Position numbers and translations under genes: made by a program. A DNA stretch of 64,000 nucleotides from Actinomycetes bacterium (GTDB lineage Bacteria > Actinomycetota > Actinomycetes > Streptosporangiales > Streptosporangiaceae), in the NCBI GenBank assembly GCA_021793235.1, contig JAJYTD010000009.1, positions 57,713-121,712 of the forward strand, in the 5' to 3' direction. The notes under the pieces were generated by a model. The model saw only the letters and a program-made list of their open reading frames with translations, was not told the origin of the DNA and did no database searches. Of this stretch, positions 44,629 through 56,114 are shown in pieces (position 1 is the stretch's first letter; the number at the start of each line of letters is the position of its first letter).

Positions 44629-45435
44629 TCAAGTCAGCCGAAGCGGTGTCGGCCCGCCGTTGAGCCAGGTGAGCACCTGGTCGTGCAGAACACCGTTGGT
44701 GCACACGAGCGCCCCGCCGTCGGAGAAGTTCTGGCCGCGCAGATCGGTGGCGCGTCCACCGGCTTCTTCGAGGAGGACGGGCAGGGGAGCGGCGTCCCAC
44801 AGAGACAGCTCCGGCTCGGCGGAGATGTCCACCGCGCCCTCCGCCACCATCACGTGCGACCAGAAGTCCCCGTAGGCCCGCGTGCGCCATACGGAACGCG
44901 TGAGGCCGAGGAACGACTCCAGCCGCTGCTGCTCCTCCCACTCCGAGAGTTCGGAGAACGACAGCGAGGCATCCGCCAGCTTCGACACCTGCGACACCGA
45001 GCACCGTGTGGCCTTGGTCAGGCTGCGGCCGCTCCAGGTGCCGCCGCCTTTGGACGCCCACCAACGGCGGGCCAGCGCCGGAGCCGAGATCAGGCCCACC
45101 ACCGGCTGATCGCCTTCCAGCAGAGCGATCAGGGTCGCCCATACGGGAACCCCGCGTACATAGTTCTTGGTCCCGTCGATCGGGTCGAGCACCCACACGC
45201 GATGGCTGTTTCCCGTGTGTCCGTACTCCTCCCCGATGACGGCGTCGCGCGGGCGGGCGCGGGAGAGCACACCGCGGATCGTCTCCTCCACGGAGCGGTC
45301 GGCTTCGGTCACGGGGGTCAGGTCCGGTTTCGTGTCGACCTTGAGATCGAGCGCCCGGAAGTGCTTGAGGGAGATGTCATCGGCCGCGTCAGCGAGAACG
45401 TGGGCAAGACGCAGATCATCGTCAAAGGACGCCAT
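44629..45435 (-). CDS. hisN: Histidinol-phosphatase HisN (inositol-monophosphatase family)
   Basis: 268 residues from the ATG at 45435, matching the MxxxDDLRLAH start of actinobacterial HisN; the frame stays open far upstream without a domain. Metal-site motifs: GEEYG, WVLDPIDGTKNYVRG, and ELSLWDAAPLPVLLEEAGG. Removes phosphate from histidinol phosphate in histidine synthesis; inositol phosphates are an alternative substrate for the fold, but the sequence is closest to HisN. Confidence 0.9.
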   Translation of the reverse strand: MASFDDDLRLAHVLADAADDISLKHFRALDLKVDTKPDLTPVTEADRSVEETIRGVLSRARPRDAVIGEEYGHTGNSHRVWVLDPIDGTKNYVRGVPVWATLIALLEGDQPVVGLISAPALARRWWASKGGGTWSGRSLTKATRCSVSQVSKLADASLSFSELSEWEEQQRLESFLGLTRSVWRTRAYGDFWSHVMVAEGAVDISAEPELSLWDAAPLPVLLEEAGGRATDLRGQNFSDGGALVCTNGVLHDQVLTWLNGGPTPLRLT

Positions 45436-45585
45436 GGCGGTCAACGGTACAGGTAACGCCATCGTGTCTCTAGCGGACTCCCCGCGTCTGCGGGGAGAGT
45501 AGGGCCGTCTCGCCCTTCGCCCCCGCGGAGCCCGCTGGGAGGCACCGCGTTCGGAACCGGCGATTCTACGTGGCACCATGTCCCC

Positions 45586-46197
45586 ATGGGATCCGGTGCA
45601 GCGCGATACGCCTCCCGCGGCGGGAACGAGGCCGGAGGTGTCCGCACCCGTCTGCTCGACGCTGCTTACACCGCGATCGTATCGGGCCGCTGGTCGCGGA
45701 TGCGCATGGCCGATATCGCGGCCGCCGCGGACGTGTCCCGGCAGACCCTCTACAACGAGTTCGGCAGCAAGGAGGGACTGCTGCAATCGGTCGTCGTACG
45801 CGAGGCCGGAGGCTTCCTCGACGGTGTCATGCGGATTCTCAACGGTCACGAGGGCGAGCCGTCCGGGGCCGTGAGCGAGGCGACCCGATGGATCCTGAAC
45901 GCCGCCGCCGATACCCCGCTGATCCGGGCGATCATCACCGGCGATGACGAGCTGCTGCCCGTCCTCACCACGCGGGCCGATCCGCTGCACGTGGAGCTCG
46001 GCGAGCGGATGACGGACTACCTGCGGCGGCGCTGGCCTGTGCTGGGCGATCGGGCCGAGGCCATCGCCGAAGTCGCGCTGCGGCTCACGCTGTCCTATGT
46101 GCTGCTGCCCACCGACCCCGACCGGGCGGGGGAACGGGTCGAACTGGTGGTGCGCAGCATGCTCCAGGCATGCCGCGGGCAGACCGCCCCCTCGTGA
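45586..46197 (+). CDS. TetR/AcrR-family transcriptional regulator
   Basis: 203 residues. Helix-turn-helix MADIAAAADVSRQTLYNEFGSKEGLL (about 39-64) and a C-terminal domain with ADTPLIRAIITGDDELLPVLTTRADP. The C-terminal half is of the type seen in regulators near alkane or lipid genes, but no such genes are adjacent. Divergent from hisN with 150 bp between starts. Confidence 0.88.
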   Translation: MGSGAARYASRGGNEAGGVRTRLLDAAYTAIVSGRWSRMRMADIAAAADVSRQTLYNEFGSKEGLLQSVVVREAGGFLDGVMRILNGHEGEPSGAVSEATRWILNAAADTPLIRAIITGDDELLPVLTTRADPLHVELGERMTDYLRRRWPVLGDRAEAIAEVALRLTLSYVLLPTDPDRAGERVELVVRSMLQACRGQTAPS

Positions 46198-46541
46198 ACA
46201 GACGGCAAGGCCCTGTCTCCCACTGAGCGTCCCCGGACGGCCGCGGGTCTTTTCTGCTGCTGTTCTTACCGGAGCCGCGGCCGGGCCGCGGATCTGCGAA
46301 ACCCGTGCATGGGATCGAAAGCCCTGGTTAGAAGGCCATTTCAAGAGAATCGGGCCGTAGGCGGGAGCGCGGCAGGCCGGGAATGTGGCTTTGACAGAGA
46401 AGGCCCGTTCCACAACGGTAGCGCAGCTTGCGTGCGGATTCCGGTTGGCTCGCGGTACTAACCCTCTGCCGCGGACCGGGGCTCCTCCGAAAGGGGGAGC
46501 CTTCTCTCCCAGTCCGGCCCCGGAGGTGCTGCCGGTGGTGC
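46198..46541. other. Intergenic gap between TetR gene and rsgA
   Basis: 344 bp between convergent genes. Apart from the hairpin at 46480-46501 I see no gene or regulatory motif. Confidence 0.5.
46480..46501 (+). terminator. GAAA-capped hairpin
   Basis: ggctcctcc-gaaa-gggggagcc: 9-bp stem with one G:U pair and a GNRA tetraloop, followed by ttctct. Confidence 0.55.
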
Positions 46542-47525
46542 TCAGTCCGCGCTTTCGCGGCTGCTGAGCAGGCGGCGCAGCGAGGAGACACGGGCCGGGT
46601 CGAGGCGGCCTTCGGCCAGCCCCGCGTCCAGGGCGCATCCGGGTGCGCCCTCCGTGTGCGGGCAGCCGGGAGGGCACTCCGCGGCGGCTTCGGCCAGGTC
46701 GGAAAAGCCCGCCACCACGTCATCTGGACTGACGTGGGCCAGGCCGAAGCTGCGAACCCCCGGAGTGTCGATGACCCAGCCCCCCTCCACGGGCAGGGCG
46801 ACCGCTGAGGTGGAGGTGTGCCGACCGCGCCCGGTCACCGGATTGACGTGTCCCACGGCGCGCTCCGCCTCCGGGACCACCAGATTGACCAGCGTGGATT
46901 TGCCGACCCCCGATGAGCCCACCAGCACGCTCACCCGATTCACCAGGTGCGCGCGCAGTTCGCTCATGTCGCTGTCCCGGCTGGTCACGACAGAGGGAAC
47001 GTGCAGGGACGAGTAGGCCGCCAGGATGTCGTCGGGTGCGGCGAGGTCGGCTTTGGTCAGGCAGAGCAGCGGATCCAGGCCGGCGTCGTAGGCGGCGACC
47101 AGGCAGCGGTCGATGAGACGCGGCTGCGGCTCCGGGTCGGCCAGCGAGCAGACGATGGCGAGCTGGTCGGCGTTGGCGACGATGACCCGCTCGACCGGAT
47201 CGGTGTCGTCGGCGGTCCGGCGCAGCACCGACTCGCGCTCCTCGACCCGGACCACGCGGGCCAGGGTGCCGGGGCGGCCGGAGAGGTCACCGACCAGACC
47301 CACCCGGTCGCCGATGACGATACTGCCCCGCCCCAGCTCCCGCGCTTTCATCGCGACGACCTCGCGGCCGCCCACCAGGCAGCGGTAGCGGCCGCGGTCC
47401 ACCGCCGTCACAAACCCCTGCTGGGCGTTCTCGTGCTTGGGACGCGTGCGGGTCCGCGGGCGGGATCCGCCGCGCGCCCGCACCCGCACGTCCTCCTCGT
47501 CCGGGTAGCGCCGACCGCCATTCAA
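46542..47525 (-). CDS. rsgA: Ribosome small-subunit-dependent GTPase RsgA
   Basis: 327 residues from a TTG at 47525 that overlaps the aroA stop by 4 bp (TTGA), with GGAG 7 nt upstream; a GTG at 47543 has no such site. Circularly permuted GTPase: TKAD (G4) precedes GSSGVGKST (G1) and DTPGVRSF (G3). N-terminal OB region and C-terminal zinc motif [14 protein letters not shown]. Works in late 30S maturation. Translationally coupled to aroA, a pairing shared with mycobacteria. Confidence 0.95.
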   Translation of the reverse strand: MNGGRRYPDEEDVRVRARGGSRPRTRTRPKHENAQQGFVTAVDRGRYRCLVGGREVVAMKARELGRGSIVIGDRVGLVGDLSGRPGTLARVVRVEERESVLRRTADDTDPVERVIVANADQLAIVCSLADPEPQPRLIDRCLVAAYDAGLDPLLCLTKADLAAPDDILAAYSSLHVPSVVTSRDSDMSELRAHLVNRVSVLVGSSGVGKSTLVNLVVPEAERAVGHVNPVTGRGRHTSTSAVALPVEGGWVIDTPGVRSFGLAHVSPDDVVAGFSDLAEAAAECPPGCPHTEGAPGCALDAGLAEGRLDPARVSSLRRLLSSRESAD

Positions 47526-48796
47526 GCCGCCACTCCGGCCCACAACGAGGGGAAGTCGGGCATTGTCTTGCCTGTGGTGGCGATGTTCTCCACCTCCACT
47601 CCGGGCACCGCCAGACCGATGACGGCCCCCGATGTGGCCATCCGGTGGTCGTCGTAGCTGCGGAAGACACCGCCGTGCAGAGGGGCCGGCCGGATCAGCA
47701 GACCGTCCGGCAGTTCCTCGGCGTCACCGCCCAGCGCGGTGATCTCCTGGACGAGTGCGGCGATGCGGTCGGTCTCGTGCCGCCGGAGGTGACCAATGCC
47801 GGTGAGCCGGGAAGGAGTGTCCGCCAAGGCGGCCACCGCAGCGATCGTAGGTGTCAACTCGCCGACCTCGCGGAGGTCGGCGGTGATGCCGCGGATCTCA
47901 CCGGTGCCGCGCAGGGTGAGACCGGTGTCGTCATGCGACACCTCGCCGCCCATCGCGGAGAAGAGGCGGCGCAGCGCGTCGCCGGGCTGGGCGGTCTGCC
48001 GGGGCCAGCCGCTGACGGTCACCCGTCCGCCCGTGACCAGGGCGGCGGCCAGGAACGGGGCGGCGTTGGACAGGTCCGGCTCCACCGCGGTCTCGTGGAC
48101 CGTGATCGGCCCGGGAGCCACGCGCCACACGTCGCGCTGGGAGGTGTCGACGTGCACGCCGGCCTCGCGCAGCATCTCCACCGTCATATCCAGGTGGGGC
48201 TGCGAGGGGACCGGGCCGCCCTCGTGGCGGACCTCCACGCCCTGGTCGAAACGGGCGCCGCTGAGCAGCAGAGCGGAGATGAACTGCGACGACCCCGAGG
48301 CGTCGACCGTGACGGTGCCGCCGCGTACCGCGCCCCTGCCGCGGATGACCAGCGGAAGCGCACCGCGCCCCCCGTCGTCGATGTCGGCGCCCAGCGACCG
48401 CAGGCCGTCCAGGAGCGGGCCGACGGGGCGCTCACGTGCGCGCGGGTCGCCGTCGAACTCGATGTCGCCGCGCGCCAGCGCGGCCAGCGGCGGCACAAAG
48501 CGCATGACCGTTCCCGCGTTGCCCACATCGAGGGCCGCGGGGCCCTTCGGCGGTGCGGGGGTGACCGCCCAGTCGCTCCCGGACTCGGCGATCCCGATGC
48601 CCAGAGCACGCAGTGCCGCGGCCATGAGGTCGGTGTCGCGGCTGCGCAGTGGGCGACGCACGACACTCGGCGTTTCCGACAGCGCCGCGAGGATCAGTGC
48701 GCGGTTGGTCATCGACTTCGAACCGGGAAGGCGCACTGTGGCGTCCACGGGTGTCTTGGCGGTCGGAGCAGGCCAGTGCGGTGCGGAATTGGGCAT
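47522..48796 (-). CDS. aroA: 3-phosphoshikimate 1-carboxyvinyltransferase (EPSP synthase)
   Basis: 424 residues. [12 protein letters not shown] (phosphate and shikimate site), [10 protein letters not shown] (PEP-site loop), [14 protein letters not shown], and the late [13 protein letters not shown] and TMPDFPSLW. Transfers enolpyruvyl from PEP to shikimate-3-phosphate in aromatic amino-acid synthesis. Full length for the family. First gene of the aroA-rsgA pair. Glyphosate sensitivity cannot be judged by eye. Confidence 0.96.
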   Translation of the reverse strand: MPNSAPHWPAPTAKTPVDATVRLPGSKSMTNRALILAALSETPSVVRRPLRSRDTDLMAAALRALGIGIAESGSDWAVTPAPPKGPAALDVGNAGTVMRFVPPLAALARGDIEFDGDPRARERPVGPLLDGLRSLGADIDDGGRGALPLVIRGRGAVRGGTVTVDASGSSQFISALLLSGARFDQGVEVRHEGGPVPSQPHLDMTVEMLREAGVHVDTSQRDVWRVAPGPITVHETAVEPDLSNAAPFLAAALVTGGRVTVSGWPRQTAQPGDALRRLFSAMGGEVSHDDTGLTLRGTGEIRGITADLREVGELTPTIAAVAALADTPSRLTGIGHLRRHETDRIAALVQEITALGGDAEELPDGLLIRPAPLHGGVFRSYDDHRMATSGAVIGLAVPGVEVENIATTGKTMPDFPSLWAGVAA

Positions 48797-49008
48797 GGCA
48801 CCAGATTATCCGCCCCGGGTGGCGATGAGCTTCCCATACGTGCACAGCGCGGCGCTCCGGGATAGGGGGCAGAGCAGGGGAGTCCAGTGAACTTTTCGCC
48901 GGTATCCACGCCCGAAGTGGCCGGCACGGTAGAGCACGGAGTCGACATACCGGGTACCCGCGGTGTGCGGGAGGCCTATTGTCCGCGCCGCCCCCTAGAC
49001 TGATCGCC

Positions 49009-49878
49009 ATGTGCGGTCGGTACGCGCAGGCGCGCAACCAGCATGAGCTGCAGTCGGCCTTCGGCTTTCCCGAAATCGGCGCAGCGGAGCGGGAGTCCGA
49101 GGGGACGCGGGCATGGCCGCCGCTGGAGGAGCTGCAGCCCGACTACAACGTTGCGCCGGGCAAGTCGGTCTATGCCGTGCTGGGGACGCCGCCCGGGGAG
49201 GCCGGCCAGGGGGAGCGGCAGGCAGGGCCGCAGGCCCTGCGGACCCTGAGGTGGGGCCTTGTGCCGTCATGGGCGAAGGACGCCAATATCGGGTACAAGA
49301 TGATCAACGCCCGCAGTGAGACCGTGGCGGAGAAGCCCGCCTTCCGTGCCGCGTTCGCCCGGCGGCGGTGCCTGCTTCCGGCCGATGCCTACTACGAATG
49401 GCAGTTGCTGCCCGAGCAGGCCCCCGGTACAACCGAGCCGGGGACCTCCCCCGTCACCGACCCCGAGCACAAGCGCCGCAAGGCCAAGGCCAAGAAGCGC
49501 CCCTATGCCATCGGCTACGCCGACGGATCCCCGTTGGCGCTGGCCGGCCTGTTCGAGCGGTGGCGCGACCCGCAGCGCGCCGAGGACGACCCGGGGGCCT
49601 GGCTGTGGAGCTGCACCGTCGTCACAACCGAAGCGGCGCCCGAACTGAGCGGCATCCACGAGCGGATGCCGGTCGTCGTGCCCCGCGATGACTGGGCGAC
49701 CTGGCTCGATCCCGCCGCCGAGCTCGCCGACCTCAAGCACGTCATGGCGTCGACACCGGTGCGCGACTTCGCGATCCACCAGGTCTCGACCGCTGTCAAC
49801 AGCGTTCGCAACAACGGTTCCGAACTGCTGCGGCCCGTGGCGGAGGAGCCTAGTCCGGAATCGGACACCCTTTTCTAG
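49009..49878 (+). CDS. SRAP/HMCES (YedK-type) abasic-site crosslinking protein
   Basis: 289 residues from the ATG at 49009; this start is required because Cys2 (MCGRYAQ) is the catalytic residue after Met removal. Other active-site elements: NVAPG, NARSET, YYEW and GIHERMP. It forms a covalent thiazolidine with abasic sites in single-stranded DNA, shielding them at replication forks. A -10-like TAGACT (48996-49001) ends 7 nt before the ATG, suggesting a leaderless transcript. Neighbour of aroA-rsgA in mycobacteria as well. Confidence 0.94.
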   Translation: MCGRYAQARNQHELQSAFGFPEIGAAERESEGTRAWPPLEELQPDYNVAPGKSVYAVLGTPPGEAGQGERQAGPQALRTLRWGLVPSWAKDANIGYKMINARSETVAEKPAFRAAFARRRCLLPADAYYEWQLLPEQAPGTTEPGTSPVTDPEHKRRKAKAKKRPYAIGYADGSPLALAGLFERWRDPQRAEDDPGAWLWSCTVVTTEAAPELSGIHERMPVVVPRDDWATWLDPAAELADLKHVMASTPVRDFAIHQVSTAVNSVRNNGSELLRPVAEEPSPESDTLF

Positions 49879-50006
49879 CCACTTTGGGTCGGCCACGGCC
49901 GTAGGGCTGGATCCCGCTGGTACCGCATGGGTATGGTGGCCCCGGTCATATGACCGCTCGCGTTCCGACGGGGACGCGGCCTGCCGTGACGACGGCATGG
50001 ACATGA

Positions 50007-51821
<1,815 letters not shown>

Positions 51822-51864
51822 ACACCGCGTCGGCGCGCCGGTGTGGAACCGGTGCGCCGACGTG

Positions 51865-52725
51865 TCAGCGCGTCGGTGTCGGTTTCCGCGCGCTGGCGAT
51901 CAGGTGTACGCCCACGTAGTCGTCGGACTCCGCCGCCTTCAGTTCCATCTCGACCAGTTTGTTCAGCGCCCGGGAATCTCCCGGGAGCATCATCTCGACG
52001 GTCGACGCCGAGAGCACGGTGCGCGGCTTGATCCACTCGGGTTCCAGACCGGCATCTGTCAGTAGCTCTGCCACCTGCTCGGCCGTGAAGCACCGGGTGA
52101 TGGAGCCGTCGGGCCAGGGCACCAGGAGCACGTCCGCGCTGGGCGCGAAGCTCAGCTCCGGCCAGCAGTCCTGTTCGGCGAGGAGCGCCATCCCGAGGAC
52201 GACGGAGTCCACGCAGATCAGGGTGCGCCCTCCGGGGCGCAGTACGCGGGCGATCTCGCCCAACGACGCCTCGGTCGCCAGGTGCCGGGAGAGTATCCGG
52301 TTGTCGGCGATGACACTGTCGAACACGTCCGAGGCGAACCCCGAGAGGAAGGTCGTGTCGCCTACGACTTGGCGCAGCCGCCCGGGGGGCTGCCGTCGCG
52401 GCGCCGGAGCGTGCCCGTTGACCAGTGTCAGCGGGCGCCGCAGCCGCATGTCGGCCGAGGGCAGCAGCGCCACCACATCGTGCCCGGAGGCGACGGCGCG
52501 TGCGGCGCCACGGAATTCCGGGCTCGACAGGTCCAGAACGCGGCCGGGCTCACGGGGCAGCCACCGTGTGACCTGCGTGTCGGCCACGGCCCAGTAGAAC
52601 CGCCAGTAGGCGGAGAGTGAGTCGGTCATCGCGAAGTGCCGGGCGGGAGACCGGCTCGGGGGCGGATCGCTTGCGGCGCCGGCGGACGGGGACGCGTCGG
52701 ACGCGGATCCGGAGTACGGTCGCAC
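51865..52725 (-). CDS. Class I SAM-dependent methyltransferase-like protein
   Basis: 286 residues from a GTG at 52725 (GAGGAG 5 nt upstream); starts further up or at the ATG of MTDSLSAYW are possible. Motif I is weak ([11 protein letters not shown] instead of VLDLGxGxG), but [27 protein letters not shown] and [16 protein letters not shown] fit the Methyltransf_11 pattern. A methyltransferase-like gene divergent to sigR is familiar in Streptomyces. Target unknown; reduced SAM binding is possible. Confidence 0.75.
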   Translation of the reverse strand: MRPYSGSASDASPSAGAASDPPPSRSPARHFAMTDSLSAYWRFYWAVADTQVTRWLPREPGRVLDLSSPEFRGAARAVASGHDVVALLPSADMRLRRPLTLVNGHAPAPRRQPPGRLRQVVGDTTFLSGFASDVFDSVIADNRILSRHLATEASLGEIARVLRPGGRTLICVDSVVLGMALLAEQDCWPELSFAPSADVLLVPWPDGSITRCFTAEQVAELLTDAGLEPEWIKPRTVLSASTVEMMLPGDSRALNKLVEMELKAAESDDYVGVHLIASARKPTPTR

Positions 52726-52832
52726 GCACACTCCTCTCCCACGTCTTTGGTGGGGTCTTACCCTCACTCTTCCATGCGTCACCTCTTCGTTCGGTGGAAA
52801 ACCGAAGTTCGGGCCGCATATGAGCGCCGGGC

Positions 52833-52860
52833 GGAATCAGCGGCACGCCTGCGTTGTTGG
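52833..52860 (+). promoter_or_regulatory. Autoregulatory sigma-R promoter of sigR
   Basis: GGAAT (52833-52837), 18-nt spacer, GTTGG (52856-52860), an exact GGAAT-N18-GTT element. Start predicted near 52866, upstream of an in-frame ATG at 52955. Confidence 0.75.
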
Positions 52861-53098
52861 CATGCACATCACTGCCCGGCAGACCGATCCGAACGTTTGC
52901 GGCAGATCGCCGGGACGTTCGCGGTCGGTCGATGACGAGAGTAAAGGCGGGCCAATGCCGGCTGCTACTGCGTGCTTGCCCGATATCCGCGCCGACGCGG
53001 CTGTGCCGGGCGCGGCGGACACGTTCCCGGCTCCCCCGAGGTCGTATCGTGAGGCTACGGTTGCCCCACGGGAGACCAGCACAAGGAGGCAGGCGGGT

Positions 53099-53740
53099 TT
53101 GAGTCAGGGCCAGGAGACACTCGACGAGCGGGGGGCTCGGTTCGAACGGGATGTCCTTCCGTTCTTGGACCAGCTGTATTCGGCTGCGCTGCGTATGACG
53201 CGCAACCCGTCCGACGCCGAGGACCTCGTCCAGGAGACGTTTGCCAAGGCGTTCAGTTCGTTCCACCAGTTCAAGGAGGGGACGAACCTCAAGGCATGGC
53301 TGTATCGGATCCTCACCAACACGTTCATCAACTCCTATCGCAAGAAGCAGAGGGAACCTAAGCAGGCGGGGACCGAGAACGTCGAGGACTGGCAGCTGGC
53401 GCAGGCGGCGTCGCATTCCTCCTCTGGTCTGAAATCGGCGGAGGCCGAGGCACTGGAGCACCTGCCCGACAGCGACGTGAAGCGCGCGCTTCAGGAACTC
53501 CCCGAGGACTTCCGGATCGCCGTCTACCTCGCAGATGTCGAAGGCTTCGCCTACAAGGAGGTCGCGGACATCATGGACACCCCTATCGGGACGGTGATGT
53601 CGCGGCTGCACCGCGGTAGGCGCCAACTCCGTTCCCACCTGGAGGAGTACGCGATCGACCGCGGCTTCCTGCAGAGGGACGGTGCGTCGATGGCAATGGG
53701 GGCGTCCAACAGTGGGGCGAATCGGAGGGACCAACGATGA
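53099..53740 (+). CDS. sigR: Sigma-R (SigR/SigH), ECF sigma factor of thiol-oxidative stress
   Basis: 213 residues from a TTG at 53099 with AAGGAGG 9 nt upstream. Region 2 [24 protein letters not shown] and region 4 [29 protein letters not shown] are those of SigR/SigH. The frame is open upstream to an ATG at 52955 (AAAGG nearby), which would add 48 residues; S. coelicolor makes a similar longer, unstable sigma-R' from the autoregulated transcript. Stop overlaps rsrA by 4 bp. Released from RsrA on disulfide stress. Confidence 0.95.
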   Translation: MSQGQETLDERGARFERDVLPFLDQLYSAALRMTRNPSDAEDLVQETFAKAFSSFHQFKEGTNLKAWLYRILTNTFINSYRKKQREPKQAGTENVEDWQLAQAASHSSSGLKSAEAEALEHLPDSDVKRALQELPEDFRIAVYLADVEGFAYKEVADIMDTPIGTVMSRLHRGRRQLRSHLEEYAIDRGFLQRDGASMAMGASNSGANRRDQR

Positions 53741-54021
53741 GCTGCGGAGGAGCGCACGCTACACCCTGTAGTGAGGTTCTGGAAAAGCTTTACGCCTACA
53801 TCGACGGTGAACTCGAAGACGTGAGCTGCGGCGAGATTCGCCGGCACCTCGATGAGTGCGGACCGTGCCTGGCGGAGTACGGCCTGGAGGAGGTCGTGAA
53901 GAAGCTGGTCGCCAAGCACTGTGGATGCGATCCCGTTCCGCAGGATCTGCGGAGCAAGGTGCTCCAGCGGTTGGCGGCGGCCCGAGTGGACCTGCGCGGT
54001 CAGGAGGCGGCCGTCGAATAG
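53737..54021 (+). CDS. rsrA: RsrA, zinc-binding redox-sensing anti-sigma factor
   Basis: 94 residues; ATGA overlap with sigR. The ZAS motif is H37-x3-C41-x2-C44 with C11 as the fourth zinc ligand; C3, C31, C62 and C64 match the spread of extra cysteines in S. coelicolor RsrA. Disulfide formation involving C11 and C44 expels zinc and frees sigma-R; thioredoxin and mycothiol systems reset it. Confidence 0.95.
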   Translation: MSCGGAHATPCSEVLEKLYAYIDGELEDVSCGEIRRHLDECGPCLAEYGLEEVVKKLVAKHCGCDPVPQDLRSKVLQRLAAARVDLRGQEAAVE

Positions 54022-54616
54022 TCGAATCGGCTATTCGGGCAGAACGGATATAGAGCGGTGAATGGCGGCGGTCATCGGTGGTGGCCGCCGCCATGCTCAT
54101 GCCCGGCCGTGAGCGGTGGGCGGCGTGCAGGGGTGTGCACGGAAGAACGTATTCCACGGTGTTTTTCTGGGTGTGGGGCGCGGGTCCGTCCAGGCGGTGC
54201 AGGCGGGCGCGACACGCCCGAGCGCGATGACTGGTTTCTGCTCAGGAAGGTGTGCGGCCCGCAGCGGACCGATATTCAGAGTCGACACACGCTTGATTAC
54301 ACAGGGTAGTTGGTGCTGATCGGGAGCATGGTGAAGGGTCGAGGTTTCCGCTGTGATGTGAAGATGCCCGCATTCTAGGGTGGGCCGAATGAATGCGGAG
54401 AGTTACTTCTGGAACTACGAAATGGCATCGTAATTCCGTACTCCGAAACTTATTGGAGTACTGCTGTCTCCTTTTGGTTCCCCGCTCGGGCCATGGAAAC
54501 CCAGAACCTTTGGAAGGGCCGTTAAACTGGGTTGCCGTATCCACTGAATGGGTTAATTCGCACGCCGATCCGCAAGGTCGTGGGATGGTGTGCGGGCCGG
54601 GGAAGGGAGTAATGCC
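54022..54616. other. Intergenic region with an AT-rich island
   Basis: 595 bp after rsrA. Beyond the terminator it holds a stretch (about 54395-54480) far richer in A/T than the rest of the window, with a perfect 7-bp hairpin gtactcc/ggagtac (54438-54461) followed by cctttt. A promoter or small RNA is possible; no gene is seen. Confidence 0.5.
54064..54092 (+). terminator. Hairpin after rsrA
   Basis: Perfect 8-bp stem ggcggcgg/ccgccgcc with 13-nt loop, 42 nt past the stop codon. Confidence 0.5.
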
Positions 54617-54703
54617 GTGAGTTTGCTGATCACAAAACTGACGGAGCTGGCAATCATCGCGCTCTGGGCGGCCACACACGTCAACAAGTGGGACTGGTGG
54701 TAG
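54617..54703 (+). CDS. 28-residue hydrophobic peptide ending in a Trp-rich tail
   Basis: GTG at 54617 with GGGAG 7 nt upstream; TAG at 54701. Product: a hydrophobic helix (SLLITKLTELAIIALWAATHV) then NKWDWW. It could be a single-pass membrane peptide with an interfacial Trp/Lys anchor. It lies 58 bp before the HD-GYP gene. No family recognised. The ribosome-binding site and helix-plus-aromatic-tail pattern are the evidence; without homologues the call is tentative. Confidence 0.5.
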   Translation: MSLLITKLTELAIIALWAATHVNKWDWW

Positions 54704-54761
54704 AAGGGGATCGATGAAACCATGACAGTTCGGTCAGATCGGGTGCAGGAGGTAGCGAAGA

Positions 54762-56114
54762 TTGCGCGCGCTTCCGGGAGCGGCACGGGTCTACGTCTGC
54801 CTTGTGGTCCTCGGGGCCATCGTGGTGATGCTCCTCGGCCCCTATACCGGGATCGATCCGACCGCACTGGTGTTCCTCATGGTCCTCTTCGTGGTCGCGG
54901 AGTCGATCAGGACACTGGTCGACAACGGGAAGGCCGGCATCTCCCCCAGCTCGTCGGCCGCCTTGGCGTCCATCGTGCTGGTCGGGCCGATCGGCGCGGC
55001 GCTTCTGGGATTCTGCGCCTCGCTCCTCGTCCTGCGGCGCCAGGACTTCGTCAAGCGGTTGTTCAACGGTGCGCAGTTCGCGCTGGCGGGCTATGCCTCG
55101 GGCAACGCGTTCCTCCGGTTCGGGGGTGACATCGGGGTTCCCGAGCGCACGGACTTCCCGTGGATCGTGGTCCCCTTCGCGATCGCGATCCTCGTGCACA
55201 CGATCATGAACAGTGTGCTGATGGCAGGGCTCATGTGGTGCCTCGGCGTAGTGCGCATTCAGCGGGCGAACCGGGTGCGCTGGCGCCCATTGGCCACCCT
55301 GGAGCTGTCATCGATCGGCTACGGGATGCTCGGCCTGCTCATCGCGGTCATCTGGGGTGTCGTGGGTGCATTCGCCATCGTGCTGGTGATGCTTCCCATG
55401 TTCATCGCCCGCTGGGCGTTCGATCAGTACATCGCCGAGCAACGCGCCCACGACGCCACTCTCGCCACGCTGTGCCAGGCAGTGGAGACCAAGGACTACT
55501 ACACCCGCGGCCACTGCATGCGGGTGTCCAAAGCGTCCGGCATGATCGCCCAGGAACTCGGTATGGACGCCGAACGCGTGCAGACCATCCGCTATGCGGG
55601 AATGCTGCACGATGTCGGAAAACTCGGCGTTCCCACAAAGGTGCTGCAGAAGTCCGGCAAGCTGACCGAAGAGGAGTTCGCCGCCATCCAACTGCACCCG
55701 ATGCGGGGCTATGAGATCGTCCGGGAGATCGGATTCCTGGGCGAGGCGCTCACCGGGATCATGCACCACCACGAGCGCATGGACGGCCGCGGCTACCCGA
55801 TGGGGCTCTCGGGTACCGATATCCCGGAGTTCGCCCGGATCATCTCGGTCGCCGACGCCTTCGACTGCATGACCTCCACCCGCTCCTACCGCAAGGCGCG
55901 CTCCATCGAAGAGGCGATCGTGGAATTGCGCCGCTGCGCGGGACCGCAATTCGACCCCGCGATGGTGGACGCCCTGATCGCTGCTGTGGAACGTGAAGGC
56001 TGGGACGCTCCCGACGCCGTCGAACCGCCCGAGGACGACAGCGCCGAGGTGGCCCAGCAGGACCACGATGATCCCAGTGTTCCCCTCCGGGTCGCCGGAG
56101 AGGCCGAGCGATGA
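54762..56114 (+). CDS. Membrane HD-GYP-domain phosphohydrolase
   Basis: 450 residues from a TTG at 54762, with GGAGG 9 nt upstream. Six or so TM helices in the first 220 residues, then an HD-GYP domain: ETKDYYTRGHCMRVS, MLHDVGKLGVP (HD), HHERMDGRGYP (complete GYP signature), and ADAFDCMTSTRSYR. HD-GYP enzymes hydrolyse cyclic dinucleotides, typically c-di-GMP, and some act in stress signalling. Ends in an acidic tail. Overlaps the next gene by 4 bp. Confidence 0.92.
   Translation: MRALPGAARVYVCLVVLGAIVVMLLGPYTGIDPTALVFLMVLFVVAESIRTLVDNGKAGISPSSSAALASIVLVGPIGAALLGFCASLLVLRRQDFVKRLFNGAQFALAGYASGNAFLRFGGDIGVPERTDFPWIVVPFAIAILVHTIMNSVLMAGLMWCLGVVRIQRANRVRWRPLATLELSSIGYGMLGLLIAVIWGVVGAFAIVLVMLPMFIARWAFDQYIAEQRAHDATLATLCQAVETKDYYTRGHCMRVSKASGMIAQELGMDAERVQTIRYAGMLHDVGKLGVPTKVLQKSGKLTEEEFAAIQLHPMRGYEIVREIGFLGEALTGIMHHHERMDGRGYPMGLSGTDIPEFARIISVADAFDCMTSTRSYRKARSIEEAIVELRRCAGPQFDPAMVDALIAAVEREGWDAPDAVEPPEDDSAEVAQQDHDDPSVPLRVAGEAER

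Noticed and set aside
44629..46677. 682-codon version of the hisN frame
   Set aside because: The extra N-terminal 400 codons overlap the divergent TetR gene and are low complexity; HisN begins at 45435.
47522..48796. Glyphosate-resistance call for AroA
   Set aside because: PEP-site residues were read, but class and kinetics cannot be assigned by eye.
54242..54679. 145-codon minus-strand frame after rsrA
   Set aside because: No ribosome-binding site or recognisable motif, and it covers the AT-rich island and the small peptide gene.
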